DNA of 64,000 nucleotides from Tetrahymena thermophila SB210. Lineage: Eukaryota > Ciliophora > Oligohymenophorea > Hymenostomatida > Tetrahymenidae. The notes under the pieces are model-generated. The model made no database searches. It was not told the DNA's origin and saw only the letters and a list, made by a program, of their open reading frames with translations. This document shows positions 39,101-52,561 of this stretch, one piece after another. Both the position numbers and the translations under genes were made by a program. Numbering within the stretch: position 1 is the first letter of the stretch; each line of letters opens with the position of its first letter. Location: NCBI RefSeq assembly GCF_000189635.1, contig NW_002476369.1, forward strand, positions 1,407-65,406. The letters run 5' to 3'.

Positions 39101-42100
39101 TTTCAAGCTATGATGGGTTTGAAAATATAACAGTCAAAGGAGGTAAGTCAAATTCTGAAAAACTTATTAACACACTTGATTAGCTCTTTCGTGAATCTTT
39201 AGTACCTATTAAAGTGAAATTTAGAGTTTGATAAGCCTAAAATATTTTCCCTGGAACAGTAATTGATAATCCAGTTTACTGAATAGTATAAACTTATTAT
39301 TTTTAGTTATAACATTGGTAATCTCCCTTATTTACCACAATAGATTGACAAGACCATAATAAATTAATATCCTAAGCAGCTGTCTAATCTTAAAGCTCAA
39401 AATCTTAAGCTATTCCCTAAAGGAGAAGAGGTTACTTATAATTAACAAGCTAAGTAGATCCCCCTTGTACCTTGATAAATAAATTTGTGAGCTAAGGTTA
39501 GATTTATAAGTTATTCTAAGCACTCAAAGTCTGATCACTACTTAAAATTGCTATAAACTATCAAAAAATATTAAAATAAATAAATAAATGTTTAAATCTA
39601 TTATTACATTTAAATCTAAAACACTGCTGATAGGAATCTAATATGGTTATATATCAACCTAAATTTATGCGTCAGAGAAAGATTAGTAACTTTAATTTAA
39701 TGTAGGCATTGTTTAAGACTACAATGAAATGTTTAAGGGTTCTATAAACATATTAGGCCCATTCTGATCACACGTTTACACATAAAACGAATAAAAAACA
39801 GATAGACTGTTATATCTATTATTTATTTATTTAAATAATTTTCATTCATTTATTTATTTAAATAATTCATTCATTATTTATTAATTAATTAATTTGTTAT
39901 TTTTAAAAGGTAAAAAATTAATTTTTTAGTAAAGCAAAAAATATTTTTTTAAAAAAAGTTAAATATTTTTGAAAAGCAGCTAGAAAGAATTTGCAGTAAT
40001 TATTTAATATTTTAAAAAAGAGGTAGTTAAATATAATTGAATTATAATATGAAATAAATAATACCTGAAAATTGGAGGATATTAACTTTGAATTGTAGAT
40101 ATAACTACCTGTTTAAGTTTATTATACTGTGTTACAAATTTTTAAGTGTCTTACCAACTAACTTTAAGAGAATATGAGAATTACATAGTTATTAAAGAAC
40201 TTGGTGGTATTAGATATTTTTCTATGATTAGTGTTTAACTTTTTTAAGTATTTGCTGTTTGAATGATTTAATCTACCTTAGATTAAATTGAGGCATCCAG
40301 CAGTGGCTCCACTTCAATGCTCCATTATAAAGAAAGGAATCCTCTTTGTGCATCATTTTATGGTTAAACACTGAATTATATGTCATTACATGTATTTTAA
40401 ATTTAATCATATTAAAAATCTAAATAAGGATTCTAATTTCTGAACTAAGAAACTTTCAGTAAATAGAATGTATCTATAAATGTACTGGAACTTACCTAGT
40501 AAGATAAAATTCCATTAACTAGAGAAATCTCATCATTTTCTTTTATTATTGAGTCATTACCTATTAGCAATATTAATTACAATTTTAGGTAAATAACAAC
40601 ATTTTTAAATATTTAAATAAATAAATACTTAATGTGACTACAATGAAAGATAAAACTATTTTGCAGGTGGCAGTTTTACCAATATCGCTAAGTGTTGGGT
40701 TTTTAAAAATTTAATTGCATTATAAATTAGTTATAGGCTATAAATTCACACCAAAATCAATTTTCAAAGTAGGAGTTTTATTATCTAGAATAGCTTGTAA
40801 AACAGCTACATTATTGTAACTGCATTCAAAATAAAGATCTCTAATATCAGCAGTGTTTCTACATACGCACTTCCCATTACTTATTTGTCTGGTTCCATAA
40901 CAGTCTAAGCAAGTATTTTAATTGTTGTATGGACAAGATTTACAGGTTTAATAGCAAGTTTAACATTCTGGAACTATGTATTGTTTGCACTGTACGCATT
41001 CGAAATTGGATAATTACTTTTAATAATTATTTGGACACCATTGATAGCAATAGCTACCTAAACTAAACCAGTTTGTTAGACAACTTGTGCAATTACTCTC
41101 TAAAGCCCTTGAACATGATTGGCAAGTGGGATCACATTAGTTGCAATTACCGTTAGAGTCTAAAAAGTATCCTAAACTTGGACAAGTGCACTAAAATGTT
41201 GATGAATTAAAAGTAAATGGACTAATGCAAGTTTTACAGTTTTAAGGACCAGTGCATTCTAAGCAGTTAGTCATACAATTTTAGCACTAAAAGCTTGAGT
41301 CTCTGTATTGGTTGGAATTACATTTAGGCAGACATTTTAAAGCTAAATCAACGAATTCATATCCGTCTTTGCAAACTGTGCAATCTTAACCAGTAGTGCA
41401 AGACAAACAATCTTGAACACAGTTTTTACATGTCTAGGATTAGCTATATTAATCAGGTAGAGTGGCATATTGATTTGGAGCACATTTTATTTTACAATAT
41501 TTCAGATTAGTTGTTGGATTGTTATCTATGTAATAACTGGTCGATAAGCAAGTTTTACAATTTTGATTGTTATCACATGAAGAACAATTTAATGGGCACT
41601 TTTTAGATCAAAAAAATAAGATTTATTGAGTTAATTAATTTCAACAAAATGCAAGTATAAATTCAGTTTTTAGTTGATAAATGAATGAATGGTTGTTTAC
41701 TTAATAATTGGCATAGACAGTTACGTAACTCACTGATTAAACTGATACTAGCTCATCAGTACTGCAAACCATAGTGAATTCAATGTTATTATAATCAAAA
41801 TTAGTCACTCCGCTAAACGAGTATTTATAATTGAAAGTGTAATAATTGCATCCAGAAACAGGACTAAATGTATCGATTTGTAGCTATTGAGTTAAAGTGT
41901 TAACACCATCTGATAACTCAATTGAGTTGTAGTTTAACTTTTAAGGTGCAGAAGCATAGTAAAAGATGTAAGAAATGCTTATTTCTTTTATTTATTGTCT
42001 AAAAAAAGAACTTTAAATCAAATTATCCTTAATGAAATACTTACTAAGCTGATAATGAAAGTCTTATTCTACTAGTTCCTCTTCCTTGTTTATGTCCTAT

Positions 42101-42439
42101 AGTGTTAAATTACTAATCGCAGTCTGTTACAACTCTTATAGGCTGGTTAAATCCATAGTCGCTAACTTATTAGCTTGTATATTCTCCCATCGTTTGAAGA
42201 AGACATCCATAATCTAATTAAGAACAATAAGTAAACAATTCATACATATATGATGAAAAAACATACTTTAATAGCCCGTCTACTATATAAATGACTAATC
42301 AGTACAAATTTGCTCAGCTTTAACGAGTAAATATGTAACTAATAAAAAAAATTAAAATCAATTTATGTTTGAAAAGCTCAAAAAAAATTAACTTACTTGT
42401 AAAAAATTGATAAAGCCTTCTAATTATTTATTAACTCAT
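36150..42439 (-). CDS. Polycystin-like surface protein: cysteine-rich, REJ-like, GPS-like, membrane helices
   Basis: ATG at 42439 starts a signal-peptide-like N-terminus (RRLYQFF then ITYLLVKA). First exons are 42439-42397, 42338-42267, 42213-42045, 41998-41701 and 41598 downward. From about 41598 to 40860 come furin-like cysteine repeats (CPLNCSSCDNNQNCKTC, NCVQDCLSCTTGQDC). A long REJ/PKD-like ectodomain follows (FLSLQWSIEVEP near 40300; LLWSCQSIVVNKGDYQC near 39320; PPNNCLLSVTPSTGEALI near 38820). At 37670-37574 a GPS-like motif (SWSTSGCETLKN..YYCYCEKQ) precedes a helix at about 37490-37390. A charged loop of about 230 residues leads to more hydrophobic segments (36700-36237), and TGA lies at 36150-36152. 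The His-Leu-Ser/Thr cleavage triad is absent, so self-cleavage is unlikely. Likely a plasma-membrane or ciliary sensor or adhesion protein; middle exon edges are not fully resolved. Confidence 0.8.
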
Positions 42440-42961
42440 GATTCTTGTGGATTTTAACGTTGTAATTCTTATTAAATTAATAATTAAGAATCTAATAATT
42501 TATTTAGGTCAAAAATTCAATAAATCTATCGATCTGTTTTTATTCATACGATTTCTAGTAACCAGAATTAAAATTCAAAACCAAAAAATTCACATACATA
42601 CATACATACAGCCCAAAATAAATTAAAATTAAAATTTGATTTTTCAAGCTATTGTTTTTGTAAATCTTTAATCTAAAAAATCCGATTTCTGTCTGAACAA
42701 TAAAACAAAAGCGTTTTAACTAAACGTTCTATTACTTTAACGAAAATTTTTTTTAATTATTTGCATAACTCAATTTATTTTTTCTAAAAAATTAATTTTT
42801 TCATATGCAACAAATTATAGAAGCAATCTGATTTTTTTTCTAGTTGTTTTCATTAAATTTTGTCTAACATTTCTAATGTTTGTTTTCAATTTTCTTGCAT
42901 TTTTTTTTAATTTGCAAAAAGCTCTTTTTGGGATTCCTAAATTATGATAAATTTTACAATT

Positions 42962-43430
42962 AAATAATTTGATTAGCAAAATGCTTGTATCTATCTAATT
43001 GGATAGCAAACAAATATATAGAAAGTAAAATTGAGAATAAATCTAAAGAGCGAGGATGTTACTTATAAAAATTAAAGCAATTTCTATATAATTATTCTAA
43101 ATTAATTTGATCAAAAATAATATTTTTACTCATTTTTATTTTAAAATGGAATAATTTGAAGTAAAAAAAGATACAAATTGAATCGCCAACAAATAATTTC
43201 ATTAGCAAAATGCTTGTATCTAACTAATTTGATAACAAAGAAATATATTGAAAATATAATTGAGAATAAATCTAAAGAGCGAGGATGTTATTTATAAAAA
43301 TTCTTCATAATAAAGCAATTTCTATATAATTATTCTAAATTACTTTGATCAATAAAAAATATTTTGATTTATTTTTATTTTAAAATGGAATAATTTGAAG
43401 TAAAGAAAGATACAAATTGAATCACCAAAT
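42962..43430. repeat. Tandem duplication, ~230-240 bp x 2
   Basis: Copies at about 42962-43189 and 43191-43430 share landmarks such as AGCAAAATGCTTGTATCTA, AAAGAGCGAGGATGTTA and GATACAAATTGAATC. Copy 2 carries a small insertion (TTCTTCATAA) after ATAAAAA. Confidence 0.8.
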
Positions 43431-43675
43431 TTCAATTAAAAACAATCGATTATTAATTTTAAAGACAGTGTAAAAGAATCTATTAATAACTTTTTGTTTT
43501 GCATTACTAACTGAATTTATCTCACCTATTTTGATTTATTTATTTTATTTACAGTAATTAATCAAATTAATTGATTTCAGGCTGTCTTAATATTAAATAA
43601 TTAATTCACTCATGTATTTATTTTCTTCCTCCTTTTTAAACTAATTACAAACTTATTTACCAATTATTTTTTTAT

Positions 43676-43679
43676 ATAT

Positions 43680-43714
<35 letters not shown>

Positions 43715-43720
43715 TATTTA
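43676..43720. repeat. (TTTA)n microsatellite
   Basis: About ten tandem TTTA units. Similar short tracts occur at 44667-44695, 53280-53298 and 57660-57740. Confidence 0.8.
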
Positions 43721-44240
43721 GTGATGCGATCAACTAAAATAACGAATCCAAAGGCAATTAATATCAACAAAAATAATATATTTTGCATAAATTAATTAGG
43801 ATAAAGAACTTATCTTATTATAACTAGCATGTAAATTGTTTTAACTTTGATAAATCCTTCTAAATATAATCAATGAAAAATATCAATTAATAAAGTATTA
43901 AATAAGTTTACTCACAAATAAACGAATAGATAAATAAAATATGAACATAATTTAGGAAGAAATTAAAATAAATATAGCAATTTACAATTTCAAAACATTA
44001 AAGTTGTTTGTTATACTTACTTACTTACTTGACTTGAAATTTAAATGATTCTTTATTTTATTTAATACATTTGTATCTATTAATTTCTTCATAAACAAAC
44101 AAAATATTAGATTAATATAGTAAGTAAATAATATATTATTTTTTAAACTTATACATTAAACCTTACTTTTATTTTATTTATTATTCAATTAAAATTAAAT
44201 TACTTATTTATTTATTTATTTTGAAAATTGTTTTATTTAT

Positions 44241-45135
44241 TATATTTTTATTTATAGTTTTCAACTGAAATTGAAGCCATTTAAAAATAATAAAAAAATA
44301 TATTTAATTTTTAAGAAATATTAAAATCTTAAATTTTAATGATATTTTAAAGAAATTTATTTATTTAATTTCAAAATATTTTCATTTAATTTATAAATCA
44401 AACTAAAGAAATCAAATTTTAACTTACAATATTTTCAACTATTAGACTTAATTGCACAATATTTGTCGCGAAAACAATAGGTGAGAGGTGAGTTACATAC
44501 AGCTATTATTTATTTATAAAATCAATCAGATATAACGACAGTAAAATTTATTGTTTATTATTTATTACTTATTTGATCAATTTTGAAAGAGATTTTCAAT
44601 TCTAAAAATTAGATTTATATTTCTTGAATTTTACATAGCTTATTAAATTGGATGATTGTAAGTAAAATGTTTATTTATTTATTTATTTATTTATTATATT
44701 TTTATAGTTTTCAACTGAAATAGAAGCCATTTAAAAATAATATAAATATAAAAAATATATTTAATTTTCTAGAAATATTAAAATCTTAAATTATCAATAT
44801 TAAATTTTAATGATATTTTAAAGAAATTTATTTATTTAATTTCAAAATATTTTCATTAAATTTATAAATCAAACTAAAGAAATCAAATTTTAACTTACAA
44901 TATTATCAACTATTAGATTTAATTGCCCAATATTTGTCGCGAAAACAATAGGTGAGTTACATTCAGCTATTATTATTTATTTATAAAATCAATCAGATAT
45001 AATAAGGACAGTAAAATTTATTGTTTATTATTTATTACTCATTTATTTGATCAATTTTGAAAGAGATTTTCAATTAATTTTAAAAAATTAGATTTATATT
45101 TCTTGAATTTTACTTAAATTGGATGATTGTAAGTT
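44241..45135. repeat. Tandem duplication, ~430 bp x 2
   Basis: Copies at about 44241-44670 and 44694-45135 share TTTTCAACTGAAAT.GAAGCC, TTGTCGCGAAAACAATAGGT and CAATCAGATATAA. They differ by short indels; for example GAGAGGTGAG in copy 1 reads GAG in copy 2. Confidence 0.8.
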
Positions 45136-45733
45136 AAATATTTGTTTTAATAAGCATTTTTACAGATAATTACATATTTAGTTAGTTTAATAGTATAATT
45201 ATTTCTAATTACCTATATCTAAAAAATTAAAGTTAATAAACAAATCATAGATGTGTTATTTTAATTAAGGTCCCCGTATTTTTTTATTGGTTTTACTAAA
45301 TCTACAATAAATTAAACCACTCTATTTCAAAAAATAATATAAACTGATTTATTTTTCTATTATAATGTAATTCATTGATTATTAGATATAAAATTTATTT
45401 CATTAAATTTAATAAAAAAATATGCATATATACTAATGGTAATTAAGCTATACAAAAATTAGAATTGGAAAATTAAGCTACCTAAATACTGATTAAAACA
45501 AAAAGAGATAAATAAATATATGTCAAGATGGATAAGTTTATAGATATTTAGAAAAATCAGATAAATATGTTAAAATTTTAATAGAAAAATTAAAGCCTTT
45601 TATTAGTAAATATGGTAAATAGGTATAGATATAGATAAGATTATAGTTTCATAGATAAATAGATAAATAAATAAATAATTTGTGTGAATGAATGAATCGT
45701 TTATTTGAGATAGTATATTTTTTTATAGGATTA

Positions 45734-46891
45734 ACAAAAATTATTTGAATTTTAACCTTAAAAGAGAAACAAAATAAATTCAATAAAATAGAATTTATAT
45801 ATAAGTGATTTATTTCATGGCCACTTTGATTTGATCAAAAAAATAAATGTGGAATAAATATTATTATAAATTTTAACTTATTTTCATTAATTTTTAATTT
45901 GAATTTTTTTCAAGCAAAGGATATTATGTATTTATTTATGCTCTCATTTATAAAATTAAGCTTTAGAAGTTATTAATTTTTACATATTTAAATAATAAAT
46001 AGTAGGTTTTAAAAAATAAATAAAAATTTATCATCTGTTTCTTTAATAAATTGATTGATTGCTTGTATTTTTAAATTTAATTTTTAAGAAATTTTATTAC
46101 TGTTTATCACGTTTTAGAATAAATTTACAATATAAATGCCAATTACTAAAGGGAAAAAATTATTTTAATTATCTTTTTAGGAGAATTTATTTATATTTTA
46201 TTTTAAATGTAGAAATAATTTTAAGTTTTACCTTGAAAGATTGATTCTACTTAAAAAGCTAAATGTCGAATAGTGTACCAACAAAGCACTTATTTATTTT
46301 TGATTTATTTAAAAACTTCAAAAATTATTTGAATTTTAACCTTAAAAGAGAAACAAAATAAATTCAATAAAATATAATTTATATTTAAGTGATTTATTTC
46401 ATGGCCACTTTGATTTGATCAAAAAAATAAATGTGGAATAAATATTATTATAAATTTTAACTTATTTTCATTAATTTTTAATTTGAATTTTTTTAAGCAA
46501 AGGATATTATGTATTTATGCTCTCATTTATAAAATTAAGCTTTAGAAGTTATTAATTTTTACATATTTAAATAATAAATAGTAGGTTTTAAAAAATAAAT
46601 AAAAATGTATCATCTGTTTCTTTAATAAATTGATTGATTTAATTTAATTTTTAAGAAATTTTATTAACTGTTTATCACATTTTAGTGTAAATTTACAATA
46701 TAAATATCAATTACTAAAGGGAAAAAAATTATTTTAATTATCTTTTTAGATAATTTATTTATATTTTATTTTAAATGTAGAAATAATTTTAACTTTTACC
46801 TTGAAAGATTGATTCTACTTAAAAAGCTAAATGTCGAATAGCGTATCAACCAAGCACTTATTTATTTTTGATTGATTTAAAAACTTCAAAA
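45734..46891. repeat. Tandem duplication, ~580 bp x 2
   Basis: Copies at about 45734-46319 and 46320-46891 share TTAACCTTAAAAGAGAAAC, TTTCATGGCCACTTTGATTT and AAAAGCTAAATGTCGAATAG, with few substitutions and small deletions in copy 2. Short open frames inside are not conserved as protein, so I see no gene. Confidence 0.85.
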
Positions 46892-49530
46892 TTTATAGAT
46901 ATCAGCTTTTATTAATACATATAATAAAGAAGAATAAAAGAATTTGTATTTATTTATTTATTGATTTCCGCCCTTCAATTTAACTCAGTTCTTTCATAAT
47001 TTATTTGATCTATTTAATCAAAAATCTATGAATGAAAATATATATGAGTGAGGAGAAAATTAATAAATATTTAATTAGTAAATAATAAATTATGAAAGAA
47101 TTAAAAATGCAAATCTGATTAAAGATATATTTTAAATACATTTCAATGTATATTTTTTAATAACTAAATTTCTATATTAATTATTTTTGGTTAATTTGAA
47201 TTCGATTATATTTAAATTCACGATTAATTTAATACAAAGTAAGCAATATTAGTTAGTTATTAACTATCAAGCATGTTTAGTAGAATATATTAAATAGAGA
47301 CAGACAGACATATTTTCTAAGCAAACAATTCAAAATTATTTTGTCAATGCCCAAAATTTCTTATTTTAACTAGAAATAAATATGAAAATGAATGAGAATT
47401 GATTTGCAAATATGAGTTACTTATGAAATTTATTGTTAATATTCTTTATTCAAATATGAATTGGTTTATGGTTAGATTAATAGTAAAAATATGACTAAAA
47501 AATTAGCAAAACATCCAAATAATGAAGAAGGAAACAACATAATTCATTTTAATTTTTTATACAAATTAATTATTATTTCTATAGAGATAATCAAGCTTAC
47601 TTTTCGTCTAGAGAAAAATATTTTAAATTGTATTTTAGAAAAGATGTGTCAAATTTGATAGCAATTAGCAAATGCGGAATTACTAAAATAAATTATGAAT
47701 TTCAAAACTAATAAAAAATAAAAATAAAGCAAAGTAGCCCTTTTTTAGATAAATTTTCAGATTAATTAAGCTTTAATTAGAAAAAGAAGTACTTTCTAAA
47801 AAATAATTCTGTTATGCGTATTTTTTTTTCCATTTATATATTTATAGAGATATATGTAAGAAGTGCAAAAAGATAAAAATGATATTTAGAATATAAAAAT
47901 ATAATTAATAAATAAATGGTTTTTATAGATGAAAATCAGTACATTTAATAAATTGGATCAAATATTTTAAATTTTCTAAAAAAGAAGATTGTAATGAATT
48001 GCTTTGTTAAAAAGATAGATAAATAAATAAATAGATAGATAGGAAGATACTATAAGATCATTTTTGTTAGTTTTTTAATTATTTTACAGTTAATGTTATT
48101 GGTTAATTTCTTTATCAGATATTATAATTGAACTTTTTTTTATCAAAAATATAAATTAAATTATTTAAAAAAAATTGTATTCACAAATAAGTAAACTAGT
48201 AATTAATAGCAAAAAAACCAAACAAACAAGCAAAATCTATTAATCAATTAAAATACTTCAAAATTAATGTAATTAGAATCTAATTTGCTTGAGGATTAAT
48301 TAATCAATTTGTATAAAATAAATGTTTGTTCTTTTTGCATTGTTTTGAAAAGATAGATTATGTTATGATTTCTTTACAAATATTATTTTAAATAAATAAT
48401 TAATTATTTTATAAATCAAAATATTCTATTTTTTGTATAATAAAATCACATAAAATATTTTTTATTAGTCCTATTTTGTTTTATACTTAGTTGCGATCAT
48501 TAAAATCTCTTTTTATTTTTTCGAGATTCATTTCTATATTTATTTTATCTATTAAAGTAATTTATAATACATAAAGCATATTGAGAGTGCGAACTCACTA
48601 AACAAACTAACTAGTTACTTTTTCAATTCCATGCTTTACTGAAATAGCCTGATTTTTTTATTATTATATTTATAAAACTTGGCTTTGAATAGTATATTTC
48701 TAATACATAATTTCCTTAATACTCTCTTTTAAAATGCTTACAAGTGGTACTATATGAATAAATATTTTATTCTAAACTATCTTAAATTTAAGAATGTGTT
48801 AAAATATATTTTATTTTATTTTTGATTGCTAAGTAGATAAAAAGAATGCAAGACAATTTAAGTTATCAAGTCTTGAAATTTAAAAGAAAATATCAAGTTG
48901 ATGATTCAGGATAATAATGTTTAAAAGAATAAAAATATTTTTATTGAAAAAAATAATGAAAGATTAATATTTATTAAATAATTCTTTAAGAAAATTAAAA
49001 TCTATTATAAATCTTAATTCAATTTAAGGATAATTGATCGATGAGCGTCTATTTGAAATGAATGATCAAGATTTCAAATCTGTTTAATAAATGAATGAAA
49101 AGTGGATAGATAAAAAAATCATTAATTAATTAATAAATAAATAAGTAATTTCTTCTAGATAGATAGATAGATAGATATCTATCAGTTGATGAATAAATAT
49201 ATTTTTAACCTCTGAAATAGAAAAATTGTGAATTATTTCTGGCTTTTAAACATAAAGCAAGAGATTTGGGAATAGATATGATTTTTTTGATGTTTTATGA
49301 GAAAGGCTTTTATTTGGTTATGATAGACATTTAATTAATTCTGATATTTTGAATATCACTGTTTCTGAGCAGAAAAAAATAAATTGAGTATTTTTAAATA
49401 AAATGAATTAAAGATTGAGAATTTAATAACTCTATTGCTTATCCTCGAAAGAGAGCTTCATCAGCACCAATCAATATTTACTTGACTTGTTTGTAGTTTT
49501 AGCTTTATTTTTTAAAATATAAAACAAAAA

Positions 49531-52500
49531 ATGAATTTAAAAGCTAAAAAGGATACAATTTTTGAAGAATAATTATTTGATTAAAGGTAATTTATCAGAA
49601 AGATGCCAGAATATATAGAAAAATTGATAGATAAGAACTAGCATTTAATAGAATATCTGTTAATAATTAGCTAGAAGAATCTATAGATATTGCGTTAAAA
49701 ATAAAATAAGAAATACTCAAATTTTATAAAAAATAAAAACAAAAATAAAATTTTAAACCTAAAAATATTATAATTAATGAAACTGCAACTATAGTTAGAA
49801 GAAGTAAGAAAAGTTAAATTATTGTAGAGTTTTGCCTTACTTAATTTTATATTTATATTTTAATAAATTTAAAGTTTCTTGCTGTAAATCAAATCTAATG
49901 CACAGAAATCTCTCTAAAGTTAAAGTATGAAATTTAATCAATGCCCTTCAAAATGATAATAATATTATACAATTTATAGTTAATCATCGACCAATAAAAC
50001 TAATTTGAATGAATTGGCAAGAAAATGGAAAGATTATCAAAATATCTAAGTCTTAAACCTTTCTTTAGCGTATTATTTATTTTCATAAGTATTCTACAAA
50101 TCACAATTCTTTTATTTCAATTCAAATACAGCTCTACTCAAATTAATGAAGAAGACACTTTTGTTTTAGCTTCTGGAATCGCAATCTTATAAAATCTAAT
50201 CTCTTTAGAAATTTCTATATAGTAAACATGTTTTAATATTTATTTTATTTTATTCATTAATTTGAAGAAGGTAATCGCTCAAAAAAATATAAAAACTATA
50301 ATGATTTTTTCATTATTAGTAGTAAAAAAGCTATTTATTTTAATTATTTTATTGAACTGTTCCCTCCTTTTTAGTAAATAAAGAATGCAGTATATTTGTA
50401 AATTAGAAATAAAGCAAATACATTTAAATAAAAGAAGATATAATAACTTACTTAATGATTTTATTTATGATATTTTCCTTCTTTCAAAATGACCTAAAAA
50501 TTTAAAAATAATTTTTTTAAAAATTATTCTAATTTTAATTTAAAATAAATAGGTTTAATAACATAGGTCCTTAAGGCGCTTTTTTATTATCTACTGCTTT
50601 AAATAAGTTCGAAAATCTTTAGGAACTAAGCATTTTCTTGCAGTAATTTTAATTAAAAAAATTATGATTAATAATTATTTGGAAAACTAAAAGCTAAAAT
50701 GAAATTGGGGATTTAGGTGTTATTGGCTTATCCGCAGGACTAAGAAACTGTTCAAAGCTAAATAAATTAACACTTGGATTGAGGTAAAAATTTAGTTTTT
50801 AATTAAATCTTTTTAAATATAATTTTAATTAATTCTAATAAAAGCTAAAATTCTATTGGAAATAAGGGAGTTTCTCATTTATTCTCATCTTTATCATAGT
50901 GCTGTCATCTTCAAAATTTAGGTGTCTATTTAAAGTAATTTAATAATTATTTTATGAAAATAAGGTTTATTATAAATTATGTTAATTAATTGCAAAGCTC
51001 AAATAACATTGAAGATGAAGGATTATGCAATTTATAATATCTTTCCTCATGCTAATAACTCAAATAGCTTATTATATTCCTTGAGTAATATTTTATTTCA
51101 TTTAATCAAAAAAATAATGCTTTATATATAAAATAGCAATAACTAAATTGGTTCATAAAAAGATGATGCTTCTAATCTCTCTTTAGCAATCATTAAGATA
51201 AAAAGCCTTTAGCAGCTGAATCTATCTATCGCGTATAAATTATAAAAGTCAACTTAAAAATTTTAATTTCTTGTTTAGTAAAAATAAAGTAGGTCCTCAA
51301 ATTATATAATAATTATCCGCTGCTGTGAGAATGAATCAGAGCATTAATACTTTAGAATTAAATTTGAAGTAATTCATTCAATTCAAAAATATTTTAAAAT
51401 AAATTTAAATATTATTGAAATTAAACAGTGATAACTTGATTGGAGATGAAGGAGTGGAAAATATGGCAATAGAAATGGCTAAATGGGAAAATATCCAAAA
51501 TCTAGAATTGCATTTAAGGTAATTTAAAAAATTAATCTAGCTTAAAATATCATTTTAAATAATAAAAATATATAGCTTTAATGGTTTAATAAATAAATCA
51601 GTTTTATGTTTATCACAATCACTTGGAAAATAAGAAAAGCTTGAAAACTTGCTGGTGTCTTTACAGTATTTATACTAGAATTTAAATAAGAGATAATTTA
51701 ATTTGAATTATATTTAATAATAAAAAAGAGATAATTATATTGAAGATGACTCACTTTTAGAAATGGGAAAACAATTAAATAAACTTTAAAATTTAAAATG
51801 TTTGAATCTTTAGTTAAAGTAAAATTAATTAATTAATCAATCATTTTGGTTACTTTTTTTAATAATTATTTTTTAATAAATTAAAAGTAATGGTAGATTA
51901 TGCGATTTGATAAAGCAAATAAGCTTAAATGACAATATTTAGGTGCTAAATTTATCATCTTGGTAATTCATTCTTATAGTTTATAATGTGTTAATCATTT
52001 TTTATTATAGCTCAGATTTAATTGAAGATATAGCTTTGAATGATATTGGAAAGGAACTAAAGAAATTCAAGCATTTATAATATTTGACAATACAGTTTAT
52101 GTAATAAAAATATTAGAAATAATAAGAAAGTAACATGTATAAAAATAATAAATAGATCAGATGAAATAACAGATCAAGGTGTTCAAAACTTAGTGAGAGA
52201 AATTAGCTAATGCAATAATTTACATGATCTTTCTATTCTAATAATGTAAAAAATATTTATTGTTTTTAACTTAGAATTAATTAAGTATCTTTAAATGTTA
52301 ACAGATCTGATTCGATAGAAGGACAATAACTAAGACAATTATCAAATTAATTTAGCAATTTAAAGAATCTTAGATGCTTAGATTTTTAGCTAGTGTAAGA
52401 TTTTTTGATTACTTAGTATAGTACTAGTTTTTTACATTTTGTATAAATTAATTAATTAATAAATAAATAGATCAAATAATTTTGATTATCTGAGCTGTGA

Positions 52501-52561
52501 CCAATTAATCAAAGACTTAAAAAAAATAGATGGCTTAATACTTTTGAAGTACTCCTTTTGA
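49531..52561 (+). CDS. Compact LRR protein with mostly 90-nt exons
   Basis: Proposed start exons are 49531-49586 and 49619-49924. LRR exons follow: 49980-50069, 50132-50221, 50553-50642, 50694-50783, 50845-50934, 50998-51084, 51137-51232, 51279-51368, 51429-51518, 51576-51665, 51729-51818, 51888-51962, 52011-52100, 52156-52245, 52305-52394, and a last exon 52471-52561 ending in TGA. Most are exactly 90 nt (others 75, 87, 96) and all keep the same phase, one LRR each (e.g. NEIGDLGVIGLSAGLRN; NLIGDEGVENMAIEMAK). Introns are short, about 45-75 nt except 50222-50552. Unlike the arrays, exons and introns are well diverged, so this is an older, stable relative. No kinase domain precedes it; the N-terminal ~120 residues are charged and Gln-rich. 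The 32-nt first intron and the start are the weakest parts. Confidence 0.8.

Larger units (their letters stand above)
42440..49530. other. 7-kb gene-poor region with local duplications
   Basis: No complete gene is supported. It contains three consecutive two-copy tandem duplications (listed separately), several TTTA microsatellites and long A/T runs. Two coding-like patches occur late in the region: 47592-47820 and about 48850-49390 (see findings). Confidence 0.5.

Noticed and set aside
46059-46244. Plus-strand 61-aa frame within the 580-bp duplication
   Set aside because: The duplicate copy does not preserve the frame, and the composition is typical of noncoding AT-rich DNA.
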